Assembly (NCBI RefSeq): GCF_002174455.2
Contig: NZ_CP147246.1
Location: 647,501 to 711,500, forward strand
Source of the DNA: Enterococcus sp. 9D6_DIV0238
Lineage (GTDB): Bacteria > Bacillota > Bacilli > Lactobacillales > Enterococcaceae
Direction of reading: 5' to 3'
Length of the DNA: 64,000 nt
Part shown: positions 13,397-22,138 of the stretch, piece after piece
Layout of the letters: each line of letters starts with the position of its first letter
Position numbering within the stretch: position 1 is the stretch's first letter
Program-made: the position numbers and the translations under genes
The notes under the pieces: generated by a model
What the model saw: the letters and a program-made list of their open reading frames with translations, nothing else
Database searches by the model: none
Told to the model about the DNA's origin: nothing

Positions 13397-14167
13397 TTAC
13401 TTATCTAAAAACTTTGTTCTAATTTCATTATATGCCTTTGGAGTTGCTGCTAAAAAGTACTCGCGACCAGAAAACGATAAGTCTTCTCCTTCTATAGTAG
13501 AGTAAAGAAAATTGAATTCCTCTAGTAAGACCAATCCAGCTGCATAATCCCAAGGGCTCAAATTAGAGACATAACCAATATGATTGCCTTTTAACATGGC
13601 GATCAACTCGATACCTGCACAACCACTCACACGTACACCCATCGAAGCATGGCCGATTTCTCTAGCACAGTGGATATCTTCACCAAACATGTAGGCATTC
13701 ATCCCAAGTAAGCCAGCTGATAGTCCTAAATTTTGCGGCTGTATCAGCTTTTGTTCTCCCAGGAACACACCGATCCCTTTTCCGCCCCAGCATAACTCAT
13801 CTTTCATCACATCATAAATAAACCCTAGTTTTCCGATCCCATCTTCAAAAACAGCGATCATGATGCAAAAGTTTTCCTGCTCCATCACAAAATTCATCGT
13901 ACCGTCGATTGGATCGATGATCCAGACGCGGCCTGCTAGAGAGTCGATTGTGCTGTAGCCTTTTTCTTCTGCCAAAATCTTATCAGCTGGATACTGTTCT
14001 TTGATTTTCTTGATCAGCAATGCCTGAGTCTCCTCGTCAACATTCGTCACTAAATCTGTCCGCCCTGATTTTTGCGAAACAGCCATCTCAGTTGATAAAC
14101 TAGTTTTGATAAACACAGCGGCTTCTTGCATCCATCCTTTGATTTCAGTAATCATTTTTTCTGTCAT
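13397..14167 (-). CDS. Inositol monophosphatase family protein (SuhB-like)
   Basis: A 256-residue Mg2+-dependent, Li+-sensitive phosphatase fold. Metal-binding motifs: E in AEEKGY (about 67-72), DPIDGTMNF (about 86-94, two Asp and Thr), and the distal WDYAAG. Family substrates range from inositol monophosphate to NADP and fructose-1,6-bisphosphate, so the substrate cannot be named from sequence. Enterococci are not known for inositol lipids, which makes a metabolite-repair or NADP-phosphatase role plausible (inference). It lies 4 nt after the UPF0223 gene and is probably cotranscribed. The start could also be the ATG four codons later. Confidence 0.88.
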   Translation of the reverse strand: MTEKMITEIKGWMQEAAVFIKTSLSTEMAVSQKSGRTDLVTNVDEETQALLIKKIKEQYPADKILAEEKGYSTIDSLAGRVWIIDPIDGTMNFVMEQENFCIMIAVFEDGIGKLGFIYDVMKDELCWGGKGIGVFLGEQKLIQPQNLGLSAGLLGMNAYMFGEDIHCAREIGHASMGVRVSGCAGIELIAMLKGNHIGYVSNLSPWDYAAGLVLLEEFNFLYSTIEGEDLSFSGREYFLAATPKAYNEIRTKFLDK

Positions 14168-14171
14168 CCTC

Positions 14172-14450
14172 TTAATCAGCTCCTAGTTTCAATCTGCCTG
14201 TCTGCTGTCTTTTCGCTTGCTGAACCGTTCTATATAATGAATATCCTGAGACTTTTTGAAATTCATTCCCTAAGCGTTTTTCTTCGCCAATGCTTTTGAC
14301 AACAGTTTTGAAACGTTGATAGGTTTGTAAAAACTCTGCTGTCTCCATCCCAGTTTCGTTTGCCTGTTCCACTGCTGACCACATATTCGTCACGATGACC
14401 ATCTCATCTGTGGTCCAGTCCAAATCTAAAGGGTATTGATAATCTTTCAT
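14172..14450 (-). CDS. UPF0223 family protein
   Basis: Ninety-two-residue cytosolic protein matching the UPF0223 (B. subtilis YktA) family: N-terminal YPLD..W(T)TDE pattern, a helical middle, and the conserved end GYSLYR.VQ.AK. Function is unknown. It is always a short all-helical protein and in Firmicutes commonly precedes a suhB-like gene, as here. Start ATG follows GAGGTGAAG. I infer a two-gene operon with the downstream phosphatase. Confidence 0.85.
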   Translation of the reverse strand: MKDYQYPLDLDWTTDEMVIVTNMWSAVEQANETGMETAEFLQTYQRFKTVVKSIGEEKRLGNEFQKVSGYSLYRTVQQAKRQQTGRLKLGAD

Positions 14451-14490
14451 GTCTTCACCTCTTCAACTAGTATAGCATATCTTCATGAAA

Positions 14491-15759
14491 TCACTTTTTC
14501 CGCCGTTCTTGCCAGTTTGTCCATAATGGTAAAAACAACACTCCTTTTTCAACACCAATTCGCTGTGCAGAATAAATTCCAGCATTTCCAGAACACATGT
14601 AGCTCACTAGACAAATCATGAAAAAGAAAACAGCAGCGTCACTGCCAAAAAGTTCGATCCCCATAATAAAACAAGCAATAGGAGTATTGGTCGCTCCTGA
14701 AAAGACCCCAATGAAGCCCAGTCCAGCTAAAAACGGAATAGATAAATGGAGGACCACAGCCAAGCTGCTGCCTAACGTTGCACCAATTTCAAATAGCGGC
14801 GTCACTTCTCCACCTTGATATCCAGCTCCCAATGACAGCACAGTGAAGAAAAGCTTCCCTATCCAATCAAACCAATAGCTTTCTCCATTGAACGCATCTT
14901 TTAATAACGGTAAACTCAAGCCAAGATAACGTTGTGTTTGTAAAACTAAAACAACAATAACAACAACTGCCCCGCCAATAAAGTTTCTCAAAGCAACATT
15001 TTCGATCCAATTCGCATAAATCTTCTTGATAAAAACGATGGAACGGCTAAACAGCCAGCCTGCTAAGCCAAAACAAATACCAGCTGCAAAAACTTTTATG
15101 AATACTAGTGGTGTCCAGTCTGGAATTTGCCCCATGTTATAGTGTGTATGTGTAACGCCCAATGATTCTGTTACAAAATTTGCAAAAAATGCTGCAAAAA
15201 AACTTGGAAAGATGGCGTCTGATCTTAATCGGCCAATCACCAACACTTCCAAGCCAAAAACCGTACCAGCTAGTGGTGTACCGAAGACTGAACTAAAACC
15301 AGCACTGATCCCGCTGATAATAACGATTTCTCTTTCTAATTTATCCAAACGAAACACACGTCCAACTGCATTGGCAACTGTTCCACCCATTTGGACAGCC
15401 GTTCCTTCACGTCCAACAGAGCCACCGAACAAATGAGTCGTGATCGTTCCAAATAATGTTAACGGGATCAACCGTAGAGGAATATTTTCTGCTCCACCAT
15501 TTGCTTGATCGATCACAAGATTATTTCCTCTGACTGCATTCCCTCCATATCGCTTATATAAAAAGGCAAACACAGCTCCACTCAACGGCAATAGAAACAA
15601 TAGCCACGTATGATTCAATCTTGTTGTGGTCACTAGATCTAAACTTTTCAAAAAAAAGGCAGACAGTATCCCCATTATTAGTCCGATTAACGCAGAGATC
15701 ACGAGCCATTTCGCCATATGAACGCTTATTTTTATTGGCATTTTTAATTCACTTTCCAT
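14491..15759 (-). CDS. CLC family anion/proton antiporter, probable fluoride exporter (CLC-F type)
   Basis: A 422-residue polytopic membrane protein with about ten or more hydrophobic segments. The CLC pore motif around the gating glutamate reads GGSVGREGTAVQMGG. The first selectivity loop reads VRGNNLVID instead of GSGIP, so the chloride-coordinating Ser is absent. Loss of that Ser together with a GREGT(x)VQMGG stretch is characteristic of the CLC-F subgroup, F-/H+ antiporters that expel fluoride (established; an Enterococcus CLC-F has been structurally studied). I see no fluoride riboswitch upstream. Substrate is therefore an inference from motifs. Start ATG follows GAGGAG. Confidence 0.78.
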   Translation of the reverse strand: MESELKMPIKISVHMAKWLVISALIGLIMGILSAFFLKSLDLVTTTRLNHTWLLFLLPLSGAVFAFLYKRYGGNAVRGNNLVIDQANGGAENIPLRLIPLTLFGTITTHLFGGSVGREGTAVQMGGTVANAVGRVFRLDKLEREIVIISGISAGFSSVFGTPLAGTVFGLEVLVIGRLRSDAIFPSFFAAFFANFVTESLGVTHTHYNMGQIPDWTPLVFIKVFAAGICFGLAGWLFSRSIVFIKKIYANWIENVALRNFIGGAVVVIVVLVLQTQRYLGLSLPLLKDAFNGESYWFDWIGKLFFTVLSLGAGYQGGEVTPLFEIGATLGSSLAVVLHLSIPFLAGLGFIGVFSGATNTPIACFIMGIELFGSDAAVFFFMICLVSYMCSGNAGIYSAQRIGVEKGVLFLPLWTNWQERRKK

Positions 15760-15893
15760 ACCTTCAACTCCTCAATCAATGTTGACTATTCTCTATCATA
15801 CTACCTTTCTATGACATACTGGTCAATTATATCAAAACTTTTTCAAATTAGATAAATCAATTTTTTTAATTCCGTTTTTTCTTAGTAAAGCCC

Positions 15894-15921
15894 TTGCAAA
15901 TCCAATAGATTGTGCTACTAT
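15894..15921 (+). promoter_or_regulatory. Promoter of the MATE exporter gene
   Basis: TTGCAA (15894-15899) and TACTAT (15916-15921), spacing 16 nt, about 100 nt upstream of the chosen start codon. The intervening leader shows no obvious structure. Confidence 0.5.
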
Positions 15922-16021
15922 GAATGAGAAATTTTTATCATACCTATCCTTGAACGAATGAGCACTTTATTTAAACAGACGATCTATTGGTTTGATTTTT
16001 ACAAATGAAAGGATGTTTTCA

Positions 16022-17377
16022 TTGAAAGAATTAACACATGGCAACCCGGCAAAATTGATTTTCTTTTTTACGATTCCACTATTGATCGGTAATATCTTCC
16101 AGCAGTTTTATAATATGGCGGATATGATCATTGTAGGACAAACACTTGGAAAAGATGCTTTAGCTGCAGTTGGTTCTACTGGCAGCATAACTTTTTTGAT
16201 CATCGGTTTTGCTCAAGGCTTAACTGCCGGCCTGTCTATTTTAACTTCTCAGCGTTTCGGCGGTCAAGATTACCGTGGCGTGAAAAAAAGTTTTGCGACC
16301 GGGATCATGATCAGCGGTATCGTGACGATCATTTTAACAGTATTGAGTTTAGTTTTTGTCCACCCGATGTTGGTGTTGATGCAAACCCCTAAAGAGATCA
16401 TCGCTGATGCACAACTTTTTATTTCTATTATTTTTGCCGGAATTTTTGCTGCAATGGCCTTTAATCTTCTGTCAAATGTGATTCGTGCTCTCGGTGACAG
16501 TCGGACACCACTTTTATTTTTGATTATTGCCAGCATCATCAATGTTGTTTTAGACTTGGTTTTGATCATCAATTTTCATATGGGCGTTGCAGGAGCCGGG
16601 ATTGCTACGGTCACTGCTCAAGTCGTTTCTAGTTTATTGTGTGTCATTTATATTCGCTGGAAAATTCCGAACCTTCAGTTACGAAAAAAAGATTTTGCTT
16701 TTGATAAACAGGATTTTCGTGCCCATTTGAATATTGCATTACCGATGGCTTTTCAATCTTCGATCATCGCTATTGGCGCAATCATTTTACAAGCTGCTTT
16801 GAATAGTTTAGGAACAGATGTAGTAGCCGCACAAGCAGCTTCTGGAAAGATCGAACAGTTTGCTACACAGCCGATGATGTCCTTTGGGATCGCTATGGCT
16901 ACATTTACTGCTCAAAATTATGGTGCTAAAAAGTACAAACGTATCCTTCAAGGTGCGACACAATGCTTAGTGATGAGCATCAGTTTTAGTTTACTTGCAG
17001 GTGGGATCGTAGTTCTTTTCGGTCAAAATCTCGTGACACTTTTTGTCAGTGCAAAAGAAACGGCCGTTCTTGATTTATCCCAGATCTACTTTAATGTCAA
17101 CGGAAGTATGTATTGGCTTTTGGCGATTCTTTTCATCCTTCGCTACACACTTCAGGGACTCGGGCAAAGCGTAGTGCCTACGATCGCTGGAATCATGGAG
17201 CTGATCATGCGTTCATTTGCAGCGATCATTTTGACAGCCTCTTTAGGCTTTGTCGGAGCAGCACTCGCATCTCCTCTAGCTTGGGCTGGATCGGTGATCG
17301 TACTGCTTGCATCTTATATCAAAGCAATCAAACGTTTAAGAAAGCTGGAACACGCTCAACATCTTGAAATCAATTAA
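16022..17377 (+). CDS. MATE family efflux transporter
   Basis: Multidrug and toxin extrusion protein of 451 residues with about 12 hydrophobic segments and the two-fold MATE repeat. The N terminus reads LTHGNPAKLI with FYNMADMIIVGQ in TM2, typical of the DinF/NorM-related cluster that couples drug export to Na+ or H+. The chosen start is TTG at 16022 because AAAGGATG lies at proper distance; an ATG at 16013 sits inside that ribosome site. The C terminus is short and basic. Substrate unknown. It is monocistronic, with its own promoter and a strong terminator. Confidence 0.87.
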   Translation: MKELTHGNPAKLIFFFTIPLLIGNIFQQFYNMADMIIVGQTLGKDALAAVGSTGSITFLIIGFAQGLTAGLSILTSQRFGGQDYRGVKKSFATGIMISGIVTIILTVLSLVFVHPMLVLMQTPKEIIADAQLFISIIFAGIFAAMAFNLLSNVIRALGDSRTPLLFLIIASIINVVLDLVLIINFHMGVAGAGIATVTAQVVSSLLCVIYIRWKIPNLQLRKKDFAFDKQDFRAHLNIALPMAFQSSIIAIGAIILQAALNSLGTDVVAAQAASGKIEQFATQPMMSFGIAMATFTAQNYGAKKYKRILQGATQCLVMSISFSLLAGGIVVLFGQNLVTLFVSAKETAVLDLSQIYFNVNGSMYWLLAILFILRYTLQGLGQSVVPTIAGIMELIMRSFAAIILTASLGFVGAALASPLAWAGSVIVLLASYIKAIKRLRKLEHAQHLEIN

Positions 17378-17382
17378 ATAAT

Positions 17383-17438
17383 CAAAAAAAAGAGCGAAAC
17401 AAAACTGTTTTTTAGTTTTGTTTCGCTCTTTTTTTTTG
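17383..17438. terminator. Bidirectional terminator between MATE gene and HD gene
   Basis: Near-perfect 21-bp stem AAAAAAGAGCGAAACAAAAC / GTTTTGTTTCGCTCTTTTTT with a short loop; T runs on both strands. It serves the convergent genes on each side. Confidence 0.92.
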
Positions 17439-17439
17439 A

Positions 17440-17946
17440 TTATTGTACAGGCTGCTTTTTACCGAAGTATTGGCGCCATTTTGATTTTACAGCATTGGTC
17501 ATTGGTTCTGATGCTTCTTTCACAGCACAATATTTATCGACCATCGTAACGATATAGCTTTCTTTGTATTTAGGAGGCGCAATCGTTGCTCCCCACATAT
17601 GTTTGATGATGATATCGCGTTCTAAATCTGAAAGTTCTGTCAGCTTCTCTGCATTTTTCACAGCGATCCTAGGATGCATGTAGGCATGTGAGCCTTCATC
17701 AAACTTTGTCGTCCGCCAATCGTAATAAAACAGATCATGTAATAAACCAGCACGAGCGGTTGCTCTTGCATCTCCGTTCCATTTCTTCGCTAATAGGTAG
17801 CTGTTGTAAGAAACGCTGATCGAATGATCCAAACGAGTTGAATGAACATGCTGTGTGTAATTACTTAAGCGCTGAACTTCTTCTTTTTCCAATAAATCTT
17901 CTACATAAGACATATATTCTTGATCTTCACGCCATTTTTCAGTCAT
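17440..17946 (-). CDS. HD domain-containing phosphohydrolase
   Basis: About 168-residue HD-superfamily protein. The metal-binding pattern is visible as H in STRLDHSISVS, HD in GLLHDLFYYDW, and a distal D in MVDKYCAVKE. The architecture resembles small YfbR/YpgQ-like HD hydrolases of Firmicutes, which act on nucleotides; the substrate here is unknown. The start is taken as ATG 17946 with AAGGTGG upstream; a GTG five codons earlier has no room for a ribosome site. About 215 nt upstream hold no recognisable gene. Confidence 0.8.
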   Translation of the reverse strand: MTEKWREDQEYMSYVEDLLEKEEVQRLSNYTQHVHSTRLDHSISVSYNSYLLAKKWNGDARATARAGLLHDLFYYDWRTTKFDEGSHAYMHPRIAVKNAEKLTELSDLERDIIIKHMWGATIAPPKYKESYIVTMVDKYCAVKEASEPMTNAVKSKWRQYFGKKQPVQ

Positions 17947-18161
17947 TAATTCGGGTTCCACCTTTTTTGAAAAGCTGATCGTCTCTTCTAATCGAAGGAA
18001 AACATATCAAGCTTAACGATTTGAAAGACTTGGCTTTGATTTGCCAGTGATTGTGTCTTTTTAACTTGATGAAAGTATAGCACCTTGATTTTGGAAATAC
18101 TAGGATTTTAGAAATCCGTAACTAAACTTTAATAATTGCTTTAGAATTGTAACTGTTGACA

Positions 18162-19127
18162 CTATAGCGCTTTTTCATTTTGATGTCTGGAAAATTCTGC
18201 TTTGATTTGGATAAAGGAATGAAAAACTTGAAGTAATTGAAAAATCTGCGCTCGGTTTTCAAATTCTTCCCTTGTTTTCGGTAATTCCTTTTTACGATAC
18301 ACTTCATAAACTTGAGCGATTCGATCAAGGATTGCTTGTCCATCGTTTGTTTCTGCGAATGTGTCCGCTGTATATTCCAACAACTGCTGAATGCTTTCAA
18401 CTTGTTCCGGCTCAACAGTTATTTTCTCCAAGATTCGTAACATGTCTTTCAAGCTGTTGCTTTGCATCCTGCGCATCGTAAAATAGTTTAAATAGTAATC
18501 ATTCGATGATAACAAATGATTTTCTGCATGTGTTTTTGCCCAAGCTTCACCTGTACGAATAAATGCTTTTAGATCATCACATTTTTCAAAAAGATTTCGT
18601 TCTTTTCCGTGTTGATTCAAATACGCCGCCATGTTATTCAATATTTTACGAAACATGACTTCGATGACTTCCTGATCTTCTTTTAAACGTTTCTCAGCAT
18701 CCGGCATGTAGACATTCATCAACAAAGCGAAACCTACACCGATCGTCATCAATAAAAATTCGTTGCCTATGAATGCCCAGGACAGATTTTTTTCAACTAA
18801 ATACTGAGTGACTAATACTGAGCTCACAACGATTCCATCGGAAAGCTTGAAATAGACTGCTGAGGGAATGAATAAAAGTAAAAAAATACCAAATGCAACA
18901 GGGTTAAAGCCAAAAAGAGTAAAACAGACATAGGCGATCCCAGTGGCCAACGCTAAAGACAATAGGCGATAAAGCCCTGTCAATAATGAGGTCTTTTTGG
19001 TGTTCGTCACACTTAAGACAGAAATAATCCCAGCAGATGCTGGATAAAGCAATCCTAAACTACCTGCAATGATCATCGACAGTGTGGCACTGACAGCAGT
19101 TTTGATGGTTCTTAAGCCAATTTTCAT
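18162..19127 (-). CDS. Aromatic acid exporter family protein (ArAE, YqjA-like)
   Basis: A 321-residue inner-membrane protein. The first ~140 residues carry four to six hydrophobic helices with the family start MKIGLRTIKTA and a conserved SV(L/T)NTKKTS loop. The remaining ~180 residues are a soluble, helical cytoplasmic domain (DUF939 C-terminal type). The family is related to FUSC/AaeB aromatic acid efflux proteins; export of aromatic or other organic acids is inferred, not shown. It is divergent from another member of the same superfamily 117 nt away. Confidence 0.78.
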   Translation of the reverse strand: MKIGLRTIKTAVSATLSMIIAGSLGLLYPASAGIISVLSVTNTKKTSLLTGLYRLLSLALATGIAYVCFTLFGFNPVAFGIFLLLFIPSAVYFKLSDGIVVSSVLVTQYLVEKNLSWAFIGNEFLLMTIGVGFALLMNVYMPDAEKRLKEDQEVIEVMFRKILNNMAAYLNQHGKERNLFEKCDDLKAFIRTGEAWAKTHAENHLLSSNDYYLNYFTMRRMQSNSLKDMLRILEKITVEPEQVESIQQLLEYTADTFAETNDGQAILDRIAQVYEVYRKKELPKTREEFENRAQIFQLLQVFHSFIQIKAEFSRHQNEKAL

Positions 19128-19244
19128 TTGACCTCTCCTTATAATTTTAGTTAATCTTTTATTTTAATACTAGTAATTTTACCTCTATTTCGGTTATGAT
19201 GAAATAGTAAAGTCATTAAATGTTGATGATAGGAGTGAAAGCTC

Positions 19245-19844
19245 ATGGAGGTTGGTCGTTTTCGCTTAGGTATGCGGACACTAAAAACTGCCCTCGCAGT
19301 AATGTTATGTATTATTTTATTTAAAGTATTTGATCGAGGCGCACCGATGATCGCTGCTTTGGCCGCTGTTTTTTCATTGCGGCAAGACCTGACCACCAGC
19401 GTGACTTTCGGTAAATCCAGAATTCTCGGTAACACGCTCGGCGGCGGATTGGCGATCGTTTATTTTTTAGTAAAAGATCTGTTTGCCAATGATTTCCTAG
19501 TCGAATTGCTGTTGCTTCCTATACTAGTCATTATCGTGATCGTTGTTTCTGACGGTATCAACAATAACTCTGGTATTATTTCTGCCATTGCAACGCTGTT
19601 GTTGATTTCCCTTAGTATTCCTCAAGGTGAATCTTTTTATTTCGCTTTAGATCGAGTCATTGATACGTTTATTGGTACATTCATCGGCATCGGCTTGAAC
19701 TTTTTTTTCAAACCGAAACCAATTGAAGAAACACACGAGATCGAAGAAGATCTCGCTGAACTAGAAAAGAAAGAGGCTGAACTGAAGGAACTTAGGGAAC
19801 GAGTTCAAGCACGAGTAGAAGCTGAGAATCAAAATAAAAAATAA
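19245..19844 (+). CDS. Short ArAE/FUSC-related membrane protein
   Basis: A 199-residue protein with the same N-terminal signature as its divergent neighbour (RFRLGMRTLKTALAVMLC) and about five hydrophobic segments to residue ~155. A highly charged helical tail rich in Glu and Lys (EEDLAELEKKEAELKELRER region) follows, predicted coiled coil. It lacks the globular C-terminal domain of the longer paralogue, so the two could form a complex or represent separate exporters (inference). ATG follows TAGGAG. A bidirectional terminator follows. Confidence 0.75.
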   Translation: MEVGRFRLGMRTLKTALAVMLCIILFKVFDRGAPMIAALAAVFSLRQDLTTSVTFGKSRILGNTLGGGLAIVYFLVKDLFANDFLVELLLLPILVIIVIVVSDGINNNSGIISAIATLLLISLSIPQGESFYFALDRVIDTFIGTFIGIGLNFFFKPKPIEETHEIEEDLAELEKKEAELKELRERVQARVEAENQNKK

Positions 19845-19853
19845 AGTAACGCT

Positions 19854-19894
19854 AAAAAACTGCCAAGTTCCGTAAGGAGCTTGACAGTTTTTTA
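19854..19894. terminator. Bidirectional terminator between ArAE gene and floT
   Basis: Stem AAAAAACTG(C)CAAG / CTTG(A)CAGTTTTTT with a 12-nt loop, T runs on both strands, located in the 50 nt between the two convergent genes. Confidence 0.88.
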
Positions 19895-19897
19895 TAT

Positions 19898-21376
19898 CTA
19901 ATTTTCTTCAGTTGAAGACTCTTCACTATAAAAGTTTACATTGCTGTTCGTCCCTTTTTTAGAAAAGTTCTCGATCAATTCTTTGACATCCAGCCCTGTC
20001 GTTTCTTTTAAAGTTTCCTGTGTGCCTGCTAATAAATTCGTTGCATAGTTTGTAATACGGTTAGCTCCGGCATTTTCTCCACCGCCGCCTGTATCGACAA
20101 CAGAAATTTTATCGATGTTGCCAAGAGGTTGTGCCGCTTCCTTCATTAATTGAGGCAGCATTTCCATAACCATACTTAATACAGCAGCTTCGCCGTATTC
20201 TTTGAATGCATCCGCAATTTTTTGCTTCGCTTCCGCTTCAGCAGCCCCACGAGCTAAAATAGATTCCGCTTCGGCTTGACCAGCAAGACGTGTTTGATTG
20301 GCTTCTGCTTCTGCTAAAGCTTCTACACGGAAACGCTCTGCTTCTGCTTCTGCCACTTCACGCGCTTTTTGTGCTAAGGCTTCTTGTTCTTTGGCATAAC
20401 GATCTGCATCTGCTTTTTTCTTCACTTCTGAGTCGTATTGCTTCTCACGACGAACGATTTCTTTTTCTTCCAACTCGATTTGTTTTTGACGCTCGATGAC
20501 TTTGATTTCCATCTCTTGCGCCACAACTTCTTGTTGTGCTTTCGCTGTTTCTAAGTTATAAGCTTGATCGGCTTTGGCTTTCGCGATATCTTGTGCTTCT
20601 TTGTAAGTTGCCAGTTTTAATTCTTTTTCTTTTGACGCTTCGGCAATTTCTGTTTGGCGTTGCAACTCTGCTTGTTGAGAATCTTTTTCAGCTTCGGCTT
20701 TTTTGATCCTTGTTTCTTTCAATGCTTCTGCTTCAGCGATATCTGCATCACGTTTTACTTGAGCGATTCTTGGTTTCCCTAATGAATCAAGATAGCCATT
20801 TTTATCACGAACTTCTTTGATCGTGAATGATACGATGATCAGTCCCATTTTTGCCAAATCCACACTTGCCACTTCTTGTACACTTTGGCTGAACTTATCG
20901 CGGTTTTGGTAAATTTCTTCGACGGTCATTGACCCTAAGATCGAACGCAGATGTCCTTCTAAGACTTCACGTGCTTCATTTTCAAGCTCTTCTCTTGTTT
21001 TACCTAAAAATTGTTCTGCGGCTGTGGCGATTTCTTCCACAGAAGAACCGATTTTGATGATCGATGTTCCGTCACACATTACCGGAACCCCTTGTTCTGT
21101 ATAAACTTCTGGTGTCGATACATCTAATTTACTTGATAGTAAACTAATCCGATTTGAACGCTGGAAAACAGGTAATACAAAAGCACCGCCCCCACGGACG
21201 ATCTTGATTTTATTTCCTCGTTCATCCTTATGAACATTTTTACTTCCTAAGTAACTCCCACTGACGATCAGTGCTTCATCTGGTTTGGCTGTTTGGTATT
21301 TTGAAATAAATACGATCAACATCATCAATAAGATGAAAACAACCAAAACGATCGGTCCCAATAATCCTAATTCCAT
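19898..21376 (-). CDS. floT: Flotillin-like protein FloT (YuaG)
   Basis: A 492-residue membrane scaffold of functional membrane microdomains. One N-terminal hydrophobic hairpin (about 6-27), then an SPFH/PHB domain (about 30-210). A long Ala/Glu/Lys heptad region (about 215-400) follows, with EAEA and AEAE repeats, the flotillin coiled coil that drives oligomerisation. The C-terminal segment holds a Gly-rich patch (TGGGGEN). ATG follows AAGGAG. The NfeD gene lies immediately upstream in the same direction, the classic yuaF-yuaG pairing of Bacillus (established). Confidence 0.93.
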   Translation of the reverse strand: MELGLLGPIVLVVFILLMMLIVFISKYQTAKPDEALIVSGSYLGSKNVHKDERGNKIKIVRGGGAFVLPVFQRSNRISLLSSKLDVSTPEVYTEQGVPVMCDGTSIIKIGSSVEEIATAAEQFLGKTREELENEAREVLEGHLRSILGSMTVEEIYQNRDKFSQSVQEVASVDLAKMGLIIVSFTIKEVRDKNGYLDSLGKPRIAQVKRDADIAEAEALKETRIKKAEAEKDSQQAELQRQTEIAEASKEKELKLATYKEAQDIAKAKADQAYNLETAKAQQEVVAQEMEIKVIERQKQIELEEKEIVRREKQYDSEVKKKADADRYAKEQEALAQKAREVAEAEAERFRVEALAEAEANQTRLAGQAEAESILARGAAEAEAKQKIADAFKEYGEAAVLSMVMEMLPQLMKEAAQPLGNIDKISVVDTGGGGENAGANRITNYATNLLAGTQETLKETTGLDVKELIENFSKKGTNSNVNFYSEESSTEEN

Positions 21377-21396
21377 TTTCTTCTACTCCTTTTATT

Positions 21397-21921
21397 TTAG
21401 ACTTGCAGACTGCCTTTATAAGGCACAACATAGCAAACACGTTCCTTTACTTCAATGATCAAAACTTGTTCGCCACGATCGATCGGTATTTCTTGCGGTG
21501 CATATAAAGCTGCTGGACGATTGATCGAACCAGTCACACTTTTCAGTTGGATCTCACCCATCCCACTGACAGGAATTGGTGTGATAACGGTTGCTTGAGT
21601 GCCTTCCATATCTTTTTCAGAGATCGAAATCGTTGATTCAGCATTTTTCATTGGTACTAATACATAGAAATTAAGGAAAAATACTAGAATCGTTGCAAGC
21701 GCACCACTAACGATAAACAAAAAGCCATGTCCCCAGTCAAGCAGCTGTTCACCTAAATAGCCGAACAATGAAGTAAATGCCAGCCACGGAATGATCAGCA
21801 TAGGGTCAATGGGACCGTCAAAATCAAATACATCCCCAAAAATCACTAATAAAACAGCAATTCCAGCACATGCAATCAATACATATAGATAAATTGTTTC
21901 AATCGGAATTCCTTGAACCAT
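21397..21921 (-). CDS. NfeD family membrane protein (YuaF-like)
   Basis: About 174 residues with the ribosome-site-supported ATG at 21921 (GGAGTGAGAAC). In-frame sequence further upstream is not likely translated. Three to four transmembrane helices lie in the first ~110 residues. A soluble OB-fold NfeD domain follows (about 115-174) with the conserved LIPVSGMGEIQL-type strand and GEQVLIIEVKE. NfeD proteins assist flotillins at membrane microdomains. It sits 20 nt upstream of floT and is surely cotranscribed. Confidence 0.88.
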   Translation of the reverse strand: MVQGIPIETIYLYVLIACAGIAVLLVIFGDVFDFDGPIDPMLIIPWLAFTSLFGYLGEQLLDWGHGFLFIVSGALATILVFFLNFYVLVPMKNAESTISISEKDMEGTQATVITPIPVSGMGEIQLKSVTGSINRPAALYAPQEIPIDRGEQVLIIEVKERVCYVVPYKGSLQV

Positions 21922-22091
21922 GTTCTCACTCCTTTCCGCAAATAGGTCTTTCAGCTGCTCTTTAAAGGTATCGCAGTTGTTATTCCCATATATGCTCCTT
22001 TTCCGACGATAACTATATTTTACCAATACTTGATTAGAAATAACAGTAAATCTTTAAAAATCATACGAAGGATGTAGAGAGACTTAACTAG

Positions 22092-22136
22092 AAAAAGAAC
22101 GTACCGTTTTCTTTACAAAAACAGCCGTTCTTTTTC
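22092..22136 (-). terminator. Terminator of the FtsX-type ABC operon
   Basis: Minus-strand stem AAAAAGAACG / CGTTCTTTTT with an internal GTTTTTGTAAAGAAAAC sub-hairpin, immediately after the permease stop codon. The flanking T run is within the stem. Confidence 0.8.
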
Positions 22137-22138
22137 GA

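Noticed and set aside
15760..15990. Fluoride riboswitch before the CLC gene
   Set aside because: No recognisable GGNGAUGG / ACCGC motif pattern in either strand.
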